Assembly: GCA_017472225.1 (NCBI GenBank)
Contig: JAFUQS010000004.1
Location: 1 to 47,518, forward strand
Direction of reading: 5' to 3'
Origin: Clostridia bacterium
Lineage (GTDB): Bacteria; Bacillota; Clostridia; Oscillospirales; Acutalibacteraceae
DNA length: 47,518 nucleotides
Part shown: positions 1 to 8,260 of the stretch, one piece after another
Numbering within the stretch: the first letter of the stretch is position 1
Layout of the letters: every line of letters starts with the position of its first letter
Made by a program: the position numbers and the translations under genes
The notes under the pieces: model-generated
Told to the model about the DNA's origin: nothing
Databases searched by the model: none
Seen by the model: the letters and a program-made list of their open reading frames with translations, nothing else

Positions 1-126
1 GAGGATATTTTTTCTGTAACAAGGCATAAATTCGATGGAAGACTTGCGTCTTTCGAGAATTTTAACGCAGTTACAGGGAAAATAGACCTCATTAAACCAT
101 ATCGGGTTCGGCTCCCGCCAACTTAA
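1..126 (+). CDS. 3' end of an unidentified ORF (partial)
   Basis: An open frame enters from the window edge and stops at TAA 124-126, giving a 41-residue tail that ends in PYRVRLPPT. The start is outside the window and the protein family is not recognised. The DNA under it is strongly self-complementary (CTGTAAC at 15-21 with GTTACAG at 70-76; GAAGAC/GTCTT arms in between) and continues into the hairpin at 140-169. The frame may therefore be the translated part of a dispersed repeat rather than an ordinary gene end. Confidence that this is a real protein is low. Confidence 0.3.
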   Translation, partial: EDIFSVTRHKFDGRLASFENFNAVTGKIDLIKPYRVRLPPT

Positions 127-422
127 AAGCGTGCTTTTGCTTACTTTTGTCACGCTTGACAAAAGTAAGAGCCCAAGCGGCTCGAGCGAGCGGAGTCAGA
201 GGAATAAATAAAACCTTGCCGTTCAGCTCCACGGCACATAAAAGCGAAGGTAAATACACTTTAAGTAGTCAGTAGTCGGTAGACAGTAGTCAGGAAAATA
301 TAAAAACCATTGTATCAAGCATTCAGCTTTTTACAATGGTTTTTACATATTTAACTATTTGATTTCCCGGATGTTAACAGGGAATCAGCCCCCTGTTCCT
401 GTTCATTCCTATTCAATTCATC
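127..422. repeat. Gene-free stretch with repeat-like hairpins
   Basis: No coding frame is convincing here. The stretch holds a 12-bp perfect hairpin (arms 140-151 and 158-169), the words GTAGTCAG and GTAGTCGG repeated around 264-294, and the terminator hairpin at 302-344. The combination of a C-terminal ORF remnant and a strong hairpin looks like an intergenic repeat element of the kind scattered through Clostridia genomes. That is inference, since no second copy lies in this window. Confidence 0.4.
302..344. terminator. Bidirectional terminator hairpin
   Basis: A 13-bp perfect stem (arms 302-314 and 332-344) is flanked by A- and T-runs. It lies downstream of the minus-strand Ntn hydrolase that ends at 423, so it can terminate that gene and also any plus-strand transcript entering from the left. 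Confidence 0.7.
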
Positions 423-1517
423 TCAGCTTTCAGCCGGAACGGTATCGTCCCAAAGGAGAACTTCACCGGGTCTGTCAATATAACATTTATATTTTTTGCT
501 GTAATCCATGCCGGCACATAACAGCATTGATTTCTCGTTACAATTATAAACGGCACTCCAAAGCGTGATAACGGGGTGCTTCAATACTTTATGGCGGTAG
601 TTGAGGGTACATTCTGAAAGAAGCTTCATTGCATTTTCTTCGGTGAGTATACCGTTATGCTGTTTAAGTGTATTTTCAATATGGTCGTAGCGCTTGTAGC
701 CTCTGCCGTCATGGTTGTCTCCGCCGGGAGTGAGAAAATAATTTGTGAGAATCAGATTGTCATCCTTCTTTTCCTGCTTTATGACATACATTTTATTGTC
801 AACATATTCAATAATGGCGCTGTTGCCTTCGGCATCGGCAAGCTGATAATGATAATTGATAAAAAGAGAATCATGCATATCATAGGCTGCAAAAAGCTCA
901 ATAGCTTCGTCAACTGTTGCACACTTATCAAGCACGGCACGCAGAGCCACTGTTGTGATAATCGGCTTTTTGCCTGTTTGCTGCTTTGTTGCCTTGGTTT
1001 TGATTTCCAGAACGGCACAGGAAAAGCCTTTTTCGTTTATGCCGTCCATTGCCATATAGGGAGCTCCCATAATACGCAAAGGTCTTTTTGCATTTTTAAG
1101 GCTCAGATATTTTGTGCCGTGAAGGAAGAATGTGCTGTCAATAACACTCATACTGCGATAGCCGTTTTCCGGTGAAGTCCAGCAGACAACACAAGGAGCA
1201 GCCTTATAATCAAAATTTCTGCCGAAAATATAATCTCCTTCGGGATTTTTCGCATTAAAGGTTGAGCAGGCAAATCCTCCGTGAGCAGGATTTACCGCAA
1301 GGTGAGGCATCTGTACTTCTTTTTGCAAAAAAACAACGGCATCCATAATCGAGCTTACGCCTTTTTTCAAAAGAGCATCAAGGCCGTAAGCACTTTTATA
1401 TTCCAGAGACCAGATGTTGCCATCAATCTGCCTGAAAGAGCCGAGAGTAGCTTCTCTGTTTTTTGCCGCAAGATTTTTTTGCGCTTTTGCTTCATCTTTA
1501 CTGATTTTTTCTTTCAT
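423..1517 (-). CDS. Linear amide C-N hydrolase (choloylglycine hydrolase / C45-like Ntn family)
   Basis: The 364 aa protein resembles the Ntn-hydrolase group that contains bile-salt and penicillin V acylases and C45 peptidases, which cleave linear amide bonds. A Cys near residue 84 followed by FGRNFDY at about 98-104 reproduces the spacing around the N-terminal nucleophile Cys of that family (Cys, then FGR-x-x-D). The Cys sits after about 83 residues, so autocatalytic removal of a propeptide is expected, unlike bile-salt hydrolases, where Cys is residue 2. No signal peptide is seen. The start is set at ATG 1517 because AGAAG precedes it; an upstream ATG at 1580 lacks a ribosome binding site and overlaps the promoter. 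Substrate is unknown; bile-salt or N-acyl amide hydrolysis is possible. Confidence 0.75.
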   Translation of the reverse strand: MKEKISKDEAKAQKNLAAKNREATLGSFRQIDGNIWSLEYKSAYGLDALLKKGVSSIMDAVVFLQKEVQMPHLAVNPAHGGFACSTFNAKNPEGDYIFGRNFDYKAAPCVVCWTSPENGYRSMSVIDSTFFLHGTKYLSLKNAKRPLRIMGAPYMAMDGINEKGFSCAVLEIKTKATKQQTGKKPIITTVALRAVLDKCATVDEAIELFAAYDMHDSLFINYHYQLADAEGNSAIIEYVDNKMYVIKQEKKDDNLILTNYFLTPGGDNHDGRGYKRYDHIENTLKQHNGILTEENAMKLLSECTLNYRHKVLKHPVITLWSAVYNCNEKSMLLCAGMDYSKKYKCYIDRPGEVLLWDDTVPAES

Positions 1518-1555
1518 GTTTATTTCACTTCTTTTGAAAAAATTTAATTTAGGGT

Positions 1556-1584
1556 AGTATAGCATATATTTTATCAACAATCAA
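1556..1584 (-). promoter_or_regulatory. Promoter of the Ntn hydrolase gene
   Basis: Read on the minus strand, TTGATT is followed by 17 nt and TATACT, with an extended TGC before the -10. The -35 touches the arm of the terminator that ends the upstream GH31 gene. Confidence 0.5.
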
Positions 1585-1613
1585 GGAAGCCACCGTTTTT
1601 TCGGTGGCTTCCT
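1584..1613 (-). terminator. Terminator hairpin after the GH31 gene
   Basis: A perfect 12-bp GC-rich stem (arms 1584-1595 and 1602-1613) with a 6-nt loop lies 12 nt beyond the GH31 stop codon. The downstream U-run on the minus strand is weak. Confidence 0.6.
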
Positions 1614-1625
1614 GAATGAATATTA

Positions 1626-4031
1626 TCAATCTCTGTGCAGCTTCATAATTTCTTCAATAGGACCTGTAAAATCCTTTGAAACATTCGGGATGTCCTTTTC
1701 ACCTTTGATAAAGCCGTTGAAGAGCATACCCTTATAGTCAGTTGACATCTGATATTTTGAAATTACTCTTGTGAGGGCTGTTTTACGGTCCTCGTTTGCA
1801 AGGTAGGTGCAGTTTTCAAGTGAAATTTCAAGGCTTGTGCCCACCTTGGAGGTTATTGTAACCTCAAGTGTTCTGCCGCATTTTTTCACATCTGCCTTCA
1901 CAAGTCTGCCGTTTGAGGTTACGGTGACATAAGCATTTGTGATATCCTTGAATTTGAGAGTATATGTTCTCTTTTCGGGAACAACACTCACATCGCCTTC
2001 ATTTTTGGAAATTGAGAAGCGTACCTTGTCACCGTCTTCACACACAGTGAAGTCGGTTTTGAGATATGCACCGTCCTGATAGGAGAGGGTTTCACCGTCA
2101 TCCTCATAAAGAGTGAAGGTGTTGTTGCCTCTGTAAATGAGTATTTCAAGCTCTGCAGGGTTTGAGCAATCGTTCGTTCTGTCGTTTTTGCTCATGGGAA
2201 TGATGGCACCCTCTTTTGCAAGAACGGGAATATTGTCAATATCACGGTACATTTTAACAAAGCCGTTGCCGCTGTAAATTCTGCCTGTGAAGATGTCAGT
2301 GTATCTTCCCTCGGGAATCCATACATTGACCGAAGCCAGATTTGTGTCATCGGATGTGTGCTCGGTGATGGGAGCAACGATAAGCTCAGTGCCGAAGAAA
2401 AATTCATTTTTGCATTTGTAAGCACTTTCATCCTCGGGGTAAGCGTAATACATCGGCTCACAGATAGCTCTGCAGTCGGTGTGAGTACGGTAGTTCATTG
2501 TGTAAATGTAAGGAAGAAGCTTGTGCCTCAAGCGAAGTGCATCTGTTGCAATTCGCTGAACGGGACCGCTGTAATTCCAGGGCTCTTTGCCTGCAAATTC
2601 ATTGTTGGTTGAGTGAAGTCGCATAACGGGGCTGAACACACCGAGCTGTACCCAACGCACATAAAGCTCATCGTCCTTTTTACCCATACAGTGTCCGCCG
2701 ATGTCGTGGCTCCACCAGGGATAGGCAATGTTGGAGGCAGTTGCAGTAAAGCCGGGCTGGAAGTCAAGACTGTTCCAGGTCTGGGTCGTGTCACCGCTGA
2801 AGCCTAAAGGATAACGCTGTGAGCCGGCACCGCAGAAGCGTGAAAGAATAAGCGGTCTGTGGTTATCCCTTGCATTGTCAAGAAAATGATAATGGTTAAG
2901 TGCCCACAAAGGGTCAAGGCCGGGTACATTGGTTTTTGTGCCCTGCTGCCAATCAATCCACCAGAAGTCAATGCCCATTTTTTCAAGGGGGTGATGAAGA
3001 ATATCAAAATAGCTTTCGGTAAATTTTTTGTCCGTGATGTCAAACTTCACGGGCTGCTTTTTGCCTGAATCCTGACCCATAGCCCTGCACATATCCTCGT
3101 ATTGGTCTTCAAACCAACGAACACCCATTGAGGGGTGAATGTTAAAGGTGACATGGTAGTTATCCTTCTTCAGCTTGTCAAGGAAGCCTTGCGGGTCGGG
3201 GAAAAGGTCGGTGTTGAAGCTGTAGCCTGTCCAGCCTGTTGACCAGAAGTCATACACAAATTCCATAAAGTTTTTGTGCATTGCAATTTTGTGACTGTCC
3301 TTGCCGAACTTTTCTTTGATGTTGACCCAATGCCAATCCATGTCAACAGTGGCAACGGTGATGGGGATTTCCTCTTCCTTGAATTTATCCATAAGACTCA
3401 GGTATTCCTCCTGAGTGTATGCCTTATAGCGGCTCCACCAGTTGGAAAGGGCGTATCTCGGAATAAGGGGTACCTTGCCTGTTAATTTATAAAGGTCTGT
3501 TGTGGCGCCGATATAGTTGTTGCCGTAGGCGAAATAATATTCGTCGGTTTCCTTGTTATCTCTGGGGAGAATGGTGCCGTCAGCTTTTAAAACAAGGGTG
3601 TCACTGTCATCAAGAATTGCAACACCGCCACGGGAGCAGACACCGTCATTGAGTGTGATGATACCTGCGGTGATGTCAAGTGTACGGCAGGTACCCTTGA
3701 GGTTGCCTGATCTGTAATCTGTTACCGTTCTGCCGTCACGAAGCTTTATGCGAAGCATTTTCTTTTCCTTGAAGGAGTAAAGGAAGTTAGCCTTGGTGGT
3801 TTTGATGATAATAGTGTCATTTTCCTCTGTCACTTCAAATTTCGGTGTGGCGAAATCACGGAACCATACGCTCTGAGTCGGCTCATCGCAGAACTTTCCG
3901 TTTTTCTGAACCTCTACTCTCAGCAGGCATGAGGTGATAATTGTAAAACGGGTGTTGCCACGGACGATGGTGTGGCTTTCGTGAGCTTTGGGGGAGCAAT
4001 CAATTTTAAATCGCTGTGAAAAACTGTCCAT
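1626..4031 (-). CDS. Glycoside hydrolase family 31 (alpha-glucosidase/alpha-xylosidase type)
   Basis: The 801 aa cytoplasmic enzyme matches GH31, retaining alpha-glycosidases acting on alpha-linked gluco- or xylo-oligosaccharides. An N-terminal beta-sandwich (about 1-185) precedes the (beta/alpha)8 barrel. In the barrel, WWIDWQQG near residue 360 carries the nucleophile Asp, and FSGDTTQTW near 414 carries the acid/base Asp. The flanking DMDWHW and WWSHDIGG motifs are also typical. The WWIDWQ form differs from the commoner WxDMNE nucleophile motif, which points to a distinct GH31 subfamily. A C-terminal beta domain covers about residues 600-801. There is no signal peptide. The start has GGAG at good spacing. 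Exact linkage specificity cannot be read from sequence. Confidence 0.88.
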   Translation of the reverse strand: MDSFSQRFKIDCSPKAHESHTIVRGNTRFTIITSCLLRVEVQKNGKFCDEPTQSVWFRDFATPKFEVTEENDTIIIKTTKANFLYSFKEKKMLRIKLRDGRTVTDYRSGNLKGTCRTLDITAGIITLNDGVCSRGGVAILDDSDTLVLKADGTILPRDNKETDEYYFAYGNNYIGATTDLYKLTGKVPLIPRYALSNWWSRYKAYTQEEYLSLMDKFKEEEIPITVATVDMDWHWVNIKEKFGKDSHKIAMHKNFMEFVYDFWSTGWTGYSFNTDLFPDPQGFLDKLKKDNYHVTFNIHPSMGVRWFEDQYEDMCRAMGQDSGKKQPVKFDITDKKFTESYFDILHHPLEKMGIDFWWIDWQQGTKTNVPGLDPLWALNHYHFLDNARDNHRPLILSRFCGAGSQRYPLGFSGDTTQTWNSLDFQPGFTATASNIAYPWWSHDIGGHCMGKKDDELYVRWVQLGVFSPVMRLHSTNNEFAGKEPWNYSGPVQRIATDALRLRHKLLPYIYTMNYRTHTDCRAICEPMYYAYPEDESAYKCKNEFFFGTELIVAPITEHTSDDTNLASVNVWIPEGRYTDIFTGRIYSGNGFVKMYRDIDNIPVLAKEGAIIPMSKNDRTNDCSNPAELEILIYRGNNTFTLYEDDGETLSYQDGAYLKTDFTVCEDGDKVRFSISKNEGDVSVVPEKRTYTLKFKDITNAYVTVTSNGRLVKADVKKCGRTLEVTITSKVGTSLEISLENCTYLANEDRKTALTRVISKYQMSTDYKGMLFNGFIKGEKDIPNVSKDFTGPIEEIMKLHRD

Positions 4032-4068
4032 AATGTACTCCTTTATTATGTATTTTCATATTTAAATA

Positions 4069-4097
4069 ATTATATATCTTAAACTCACTAAAGTCAA
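4069..4097 (-). promoter_or_regulatory. Promoter of the GH31 gene
   Basis: On the minus strand TTGACT, a 17-nt spacer and TATAAT are in good register, 38 nt upstream of the start codon. It is divergent from, and 35 bp away from, the DUF2804 promoter, so a shared regulator is possible. Confidence 0.7.
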
Positions 4098-4131
4098 CAA
4101 ATGAGGAATTATATTATTTTTTTGAAACTTA

Positions 4132-4160
4132 TTGAAATTATCCTTCAAAAGCATTACAAT
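4132..4160 (+). promoter_or_regulatory. Promoter of the DUF2804 gene
   Basis: TTGAAA (4132-4137), a 17-nt spacer and TACAAT (4155-4160) lie 36 nt before the start codon. Confidence 0.65.
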
Positions 4161-4195
4161 AAGTATATGAAGAAAATTCAAAAGGAGAAATGATT

Positions 4196-5296
4196 ATGAG
4201 TATGGAAACACCACGCACCTATGTTCCCTTCAAGGATTGGAAGGAAAAATCAAAGCAGACGGAATACACCGTAAGCACACCGCTTTTGGCTCCTGACGGA
4301 ACACTTCTTGCAAAAGGTTGGGCAAGACACAACGTTTTTGATTATAACAGGGACTATGTGAAAAAGGGCAGTCCCATGAGCAAAAAGGAATGGGATTTCT
4401 ATCAGGTTGCTGACGGAAATTATATGGTGCAGCTCAGCTTTGCAAATATCGGTATCGGCGGATATATTGCCGGTAAGCTTATTGACCTTAAAGCAGGAAA
4501 GGTTATTGCTGACGCAACTCAGCTTTTCCTTGGCGGCAAAAAGCATGTACCCCCGCCAAAGGGTGATGTTCCCAACCGTTACAAGGATAAAATCGGCAAG
4601 GCTGAATTTGATTTTGACACAAAGGAAAATTCAAGAACACTCTGGTTCAGAATGCCCCTTAAAGACAAGATGGTTGAATGTAAGTTCGACATGGATATTA
4701 TGCCGGGCCTTGAAAATATCACAACTGTTCTTCCCTTTGAAGGTGACAACACAAAATATTTTATGACCACCAAGCAGAATTGTATGCCCTGTGAAGGCTA
4801 TTACAAAATCGGTGACGACATTTATGAATTTTCAAAGGAAACTGCTTTCTGTGCCCTTGACTGGGGCCGTGTAAACACTCCTCACAAAATGGTTTGGTAT
4901 TGGGGCAACGGCTCACAGTACATAACAGACGAAAATGGCGAAAAGCATCTTTTCGGCTTTGAAATCACCTGGGCAATCGGTGATGAAAGCAATGCAACGG
5001 AAACCTGTCTTTTCTATGACGGAAAGGCTCACAAATTCGGCGCTGTTGATGTTGAGGTATTCCCGAAGCCGGATAAATATATGAACGATTGGAAGTTTAT
5101 CTCTGAGGACGGCAGATTCAACATGACAATGAAGCCTACCTTTGACCATCATTCCGATATGAATCTTGGCGTTGCAAGAATGCACACACATCAGGTTCAC
5201 GGAATATGGAGCGGAGATGTAACACTTGATGACGGAACAAAGCTTGAAATCAAGGATATGTACGCTTTCTGTGAATATGTAGAAAATAAGTGGTAA
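4196..5296 (+). CDS. DUF2804 family protein
   Basis: The 366 aa protein matches the general pattern of DUF2804 proteins, whose biochemical role is not established. Features seen are an early PLLAPDGTLLAKGWARH stretch, a central FCALDWGRV followed by WYWGNGSQ, and a His-rich end (FDHHSDMN, ARMHTHQVHG). It lacks a signal peptide and membrane segments and is probably a soluble beta-rich protein. An ATG at 4190 lies only 2 nt from the AAAGGAG site, so the start is placed at the ATG at 4196. It is divergently transcribed from the GH31 gene, which hints at, but does not prove, a link to carbohydrate or lipid metabolism. Confidence 0.75.
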   Translation: MSMETPRTYVPFKDWKEKSKQTEYTVSTPLLAPDGTLLAKGWARHNVFDYNRDYVKKGSPMSKKEWDFYQVADGNYMVQLSFANIGIGGYIAGKLIDLKAGKVIADATQLFLGGKKHVPPPKGDVPNRYKDKIGKAEFDFDTKENSRTLWFRMPLKDKMVECKFDMDIMPGLENITTVLPFEGDNTKYFMTTKQNCMPCEGYYKIGDDIYEFSKETAFCALDWGRVNTPHKMVWYWGNGSQYITDENGEKHLFGFEITWAIGDESNATETCLFYDGKAHKFGAVDVEVFPKPDKYMNDWKFISEDGRFNMTMKPTFDHHSDMNLGVARMHTHQVHGIWSGDVTLDDGTKLEIKDMYAFCEYVENKW

Positions 5297-5298
5297 GA

Positions 5299-5330
5299 AA
5301 AAAGACCGTTGCTGTTGCAGCGGTCTTTTT
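5299..5330. terminator. Terminator between convergent genes
   Basis: A stem formed by AAAGACCGTTGC and GCAGCGGTCTTT with a short loop is followed by T-runs on both strands. It serves the DUF2804 gene and the convergent YjdF-like gene. Confidence 0.75.
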
Positions 5331-5350
5331 AGATATAAGAGATAGGAAGG

Positions 5351-6121
5351 TCAGGCATCAACTGTTTCTTTTTCTGTTGCGGATTCTCTGACTTCAACGG
5401 TTATGCTCTTTTTCTTCTCTTTTCGGGAAAGCCACACCAAAAGTATAATCGCTGCGGGAATACTGCCCACAACGGCACAAAGCATATCAACATTGGTGTC
5501 AAAAACTGCCCATTGATTATCATTCTGTGCGCCAAGTCCGAAAATCGCTTGGAACCATGGGTCACGCTCGGGTGACAGGTTATAAGCCTGGTTGTGTGAG
5601 CCGGGCCAATAATAGTCAACGAAGAACTCGAAAACCTCCCAAACGGTAATGGCTATGTAAGAAAAGCCCGTTGCCGCAAAGGTGCGGAAAAGGGGAGAGA
5701 TTCTGTCTTCCCTTCTCAGGAACATTTCAATAATTTCATTGCCGATGAACAGGATAACTGCACCTGCCATGAAGTGAAGAATTTTATCCCAGCTTGTGAT
5801 TTTATGGTTCCATTCAAGACCTTGAGCGAGGAATGAGCCGAAGAAAATCATCACATCAAGCCATGTCTGTGCCCTGAAGGGAAGCTTTTTCAAAAGAGAT
5901 TTTGGAAAAAGAATTATTCTTGCAAGGGGCACCGTGAAGGTGGCAAGAAGGTTGAGTGCAAGAAGCAGTACATTGGTGTTTTCCGGGTCTGTTTTAATGA
6001 GTCTTATGAGCACAACAGCCTGCAAAACACGAAGAACCCACCAGAGAATATATTCGGGCAGAGTTATGCCGTTTCTGAGCGTGTTCAGCTCGTTTTTAAA
6101 AAATTCCTTTATTTTATTCAT
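5351..6121 (-). CDS. YjdF-like (DUF2238-type) multi-pass membrane protein
   Basis: The 256 aa integral membrane protein has about six hydrophobic segments between residues 25 and 230 and a charged C-terminal tail. WDKILHF, WEVFEFFVDY and DTNVDMLCAVVGSI resemble the WD..LH, WEIFE and WD...DM motifs of the DUF2238/YjdF family, whose function is unknown. The ribosome binding site AGGTG is 9 nt upstream. It is a single gene with its own convergent terminator. The family assignment rests on remembered motifs. Confidence 0.6.
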   Translation of the reverse strand: MNKIKEFFKNELNTLRNGITLPEYILWWVLRVLQAVVLIRLIKTDPENTNVLLLALNLLATFTVPLARIILFPKSLLKKLPFRAQTWLDVMIFFGSFLAQGLEWNHKITSWDKILHFMAGAVILFIGNEIIEMFLRREDRISPLFRTFAATGFSYIAITVWEVFEFFVDYYWPGSHNQAYNLSPERDPWFQAIFGLGAQNDNQWAVFDTNVDMLCAVVGSIPAAIILLVWLSRKEKKKSITVEVRESATEKETVDA

Positions 6122-6300
6122 AGCTTTTCACCTGATTTCTTTCATGGGCGAAGCTGATTTTTAAAATGACTTCGCCGGCATGAGTATATATTATCATACT
6201 ATTCCGCAAAAATAAATAAATGCAACATAATTGTAATAATTTCTTAAATTATGTATAAAAATATCGATGCTTCACCTTTACAAATTGAAGATTGGTGTTG

Positions 6301-6328
6301 TTGACAAAAAAATGAGGATGTGTATAAT
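6301..6328 (+). promoter_or_regulatory. Promoter of the His-repeat peptide gene
   Basis: TTGACA at 6301-6306, a 16-nt spacer and TATAAT at 6323-6328 make a near-consensus sigma-A promoter, 32 nt before the ATG. Confidence 0.8.
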
Positions 6329-6359
6329 TTATATAAGACTATAAAAGGAGGAAGTAACC

Positions 6360-6563
6360 ATGAAAAAAATATTTATTCCTGTTGCAATTGTTGTTGCAAT
6401 TCTTATGATTGTTGCAATTATTCTCAGCAAAACCACACCCACAAATGAAAATGCCGGCTATCACACTCACGCTGACGGTCAGACACATTATGACACCGTT
6501 GAAACAACGGTTCAGGAATATCACACTCATGCCGACGGTGAAACTCATTACGGTGAGCATTGA
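6360..6563 (+). CDS. Small membrane-anchored protein with two HTHADG repeats
   Basis: The 67 aa protein begins with Lys-Lys and a hydrophobic helix (about residues 4-23) that can act as an N-terminal anchor or uncleaved signal. A short extracytoplasmic tail follows with two copies of YHTHADG[QE]THY, near residues 34-44 and 54-64. These supply most of its His residues, arranged H-x-H-x5-H as in metal-binding motifs. Zn, Cu or Ni binding at the outer face is an inference. The gene has a near-consensus promoter, a strong AAAGGAGG site and its own terminator, so it is an independent unit. No named family is recognised. Confidence 0.75.
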   Translation: MKKIFIPVAIVVAILMIVAIILSKTTPTNENAGYHTHADGQTHYDTVETTVQEYHTHADGETHYGEH

Positions 6564-6588
6564 TTAACGGCTTGATTTAAGACAAAAG

Positions 6589-6632
6589 AACAGACTGCTG
6601 ACTTTTTATTTTCAGTCAACAGTCTGTTTTTT
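6589..6632. terminator. Bidirectional terminator
   Basis: Arms 6589-6603 and 6614-6628 form a 14-bp stem with one bulge. T-runs follow on the plus strand and A-rich sequence lies on the other side, between the His-repeat gene and the convergent small acidic protein gene. Confidence 0.75.
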
Positions 6633-6919
6633 CAGTTTAAATCCTGTAAATCTGCTTCGGGGATGTCATTTTGCAGATTGTCTCTTGCAAGGTCGGTGTC
6701 GATTTCGTCATAAGCATCTGAAATCGGTTTTTCCTTCTTGCTTTGAATCGTCGGGTTGGTGTGATACACCATTACATCGGGAGACCTTGTGCCCGCAATG
6801 ATTGGATTCGCTTTTTCGTTTTTGTTTTTTGCCTTGCCCTGAATTTCGGGAACGGAAGTGTCGTTTTTCTTTTTCTTTTCAGGGGTTTCATCAGGTCGTT
6901 TCATGCCTTGTTTTGCCAT
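6632..6919 (-). CDS. Small charged hypothetical protein (Clostridia type)
   Basis: The 95 aa protein is hydrophilic and low in aromatics: Lys-rich in its first half and Asp-rich at the end, where DTDLARDNLQNDIPEADLQDLN-like spacing is visible. It starts MAKQGMKRPD and contains PEIQGKAK and PIIAGTRSP, motifs I recall from conserved uncharacterised Clostridia proteins. It has no membrane segment and is probably largely disordered. It lies downstream of the thioredoxin/Rieske-oxidoreductase pair on the same strand, 36 nt away, with a GAGGTGAT site, so it may be co-transcribed. Function is unknown. Confidence 0.7.
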   Translation of the reverse strand: MAKQGMKRPDETPEKKKKNDTSVPEIQGKAKNKNEKANPIIAGTRSPDVMVYHTNPTIQSKKEKPISDAYDEIDTDLARDNLQNDIPEADLQDLN

Positions 6920-6955
6920 GCTTCTATCACCTCATATTCAGTATGCCCCGTTTTT

Positions 6956-8260
6956 TCATTTATATTTCATGTTTCCGTTAGCGGGATTTTCAATAACTGT
7001 ACCTTTTTCGGTGAACCGTGAGCCATGGCAAGGACAATCCCAGCTGTGCTCGGCACTGTTCCACCTGAGAGCGCAACCCATGTGGGGACAGCGTTTTTTG
7101 GAAAGGGTGAACAGATTTGCTGCACTTTCAACACAGTTAAGGAAAAGCTTAGGCTTCAATATGCTTCTTGAAGGGCTGTAAAGCTCAGCATAATCGTTCG
7201 GCACCTCTGCCACAAGGTCTGAAAGCAGCATAGCAGATACCATTGCTCCCGTCATACCCCATTTGTTGAAGCCTGTTGCAACATAAAGGTCAGGCGTGTT
7301 TTTTGAATACTGACCGATATAAGGTATTTCATCAAGGCTCATGCAATCCTGAGCAGCCCAATAATATTTTTCCTTTGCTTCAGGGTAATGCAGTGCCGCA
7401 AACTGTCTTATTTCTGCCCAATTACCGCCTTCCTTTCCCGTTCGGTGGTCTCCGCCACCCAGAAGAAGCAAATCACCGTGATTTCTGAAGGACATACCCT
7501 TGTCGTTTTCATCAACATACATTCCGTCAGGCAGCTTACCGTTTTCAAGGGCAATTACATAAGAACGGTGCTGATAAAGCTTGAGGAAGTAGCTTCCGTG
7601 CTTGTTGATGAAGGGAAAATGTGTTGCGACGATAACCTTTTTCGCTTTAATTCTGCCCATGTCGGTCAATGCGGTAGTACCTTTCATTTCCCTGACAAAG
7701 GTGTTTTCATAAATATTAAGCCCCTTTGATATTTCCGAAAGGAATTTCAAGGGGTGAAATTGTGCCTGTTCAGGAAAGCACACAGCACCCACTGATTTAA
7801 TCGGTAACGGTATATTTTCGCAAAAAAGTGCAGCATAGCCGATTTTAGTCAGAGCTTTCATTTCATCTTCCAATTTTCTGCGGTCTGACAGGGAATAGAC
7901 GAAGTTATCCTTGATTTCAAAGTCACAGTCAATGCTTCGGGAAAGCTCTGTGAATTTTTTCAGAGCCTCCTTGTTGGATTTCAGGTACATCTGCGCCATT
8001 TCCGTTCCCCGTGAGCGAAGAATTTTGTCGTAAATCAAACCGTGCTGAAAGGTGATTTTTGCGGTTGTGTTTCCCGTTGTGATGCCACAGACTCTGCCCT
8101 TTTCAACAAGAATGTAAGGAATTCCCTTCATGTGCAGAAAATATGCCGTGAGAATACCGGTGATTCCTCCGCCTATAATCAGAACATCGGTGCGGCTGTC
8201 CGTTCTGAAGGTGGGAAAGCGGGGCAGCCTTGCGTTTTCATACCAAAGGGAATTCATCAT
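6956..8260 (-). CDS. FAD-dependent oxidoreductase with C-terminal Rieske [2Fe-2S] domain
   Basis: The 434 aa cytoplasmic flavoprotein belongs to the DAO (D-amino-acid-oxidase-like) fold. VLIIGGGITGILTAY near residues 26-40 binds the FAD adenine moiety, and TTGNTTAK follows at about 61-68. The last 60 residues hold a Rieske domain with C-P-H at about 392-394 and C-x-C-H-G near 411-415, which should ligate one 2Fe-2S cluster. The substrate is unknown. The start ATG overlaps the thioredoxin stop in an ATGA junction and lacks a strong ribosome binding site of its own, so translational coupling to trxA is likely. The pairing with thioredoxin suggests a role in thiol or redox homeostasis. Confidence 0.88.
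   Translation of the reverse strand: MMNSLWYENARLPRFPTFRTDSRTDVLIIGGGITGILTAYFLHMKGIPYILVEKGRVCGITTGNTTAKITFQHGLIYDKILRSRGTEMAQMYLKSNKEALKKFTELSRSIDCDFEIKDNFVYSLSDRRKLEDEMKALTKIGYAALFCENIPLPIKSVGAVCFPEQAQFHPLKFLSEISKGLNIYENTFVREMKGTTALTDMGRIKAKKVIVATHFPFINKHGSYFLKLYQHRSYVIALENGKLPDGMYVDENDKGMSFRNHGDLLLLGGGDHRTGKEGGNWAEIRQFAALHYPEAKEKYYWAAQDCMSLDEIPYIGQYSKNTPDLYVATGFNKWGMTGAMVSAMLLSDLVAEVPNDYAELYSPSRSILKPKLFLNCVESAANLFTLSKKRCPHMGCALRWNSAEHSWDCPCHGSRFTEKGTVIENPANGNMKYK

Noticed and set aside
104-118. tRNA-like T-arm (CGGG TTCGGCT CCCG)
   Set aside because: There is no matching acceptor, D-arm or anticodon arm in the surrounding sequence, so this is not a tRNA gene.
657-1175. 172-aa plus-strand ORF inside the Ntn hydrolase gene
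   Set aside because: Antisense to a gene with clear catalytic motifs; no ribosome binding site or promoter.
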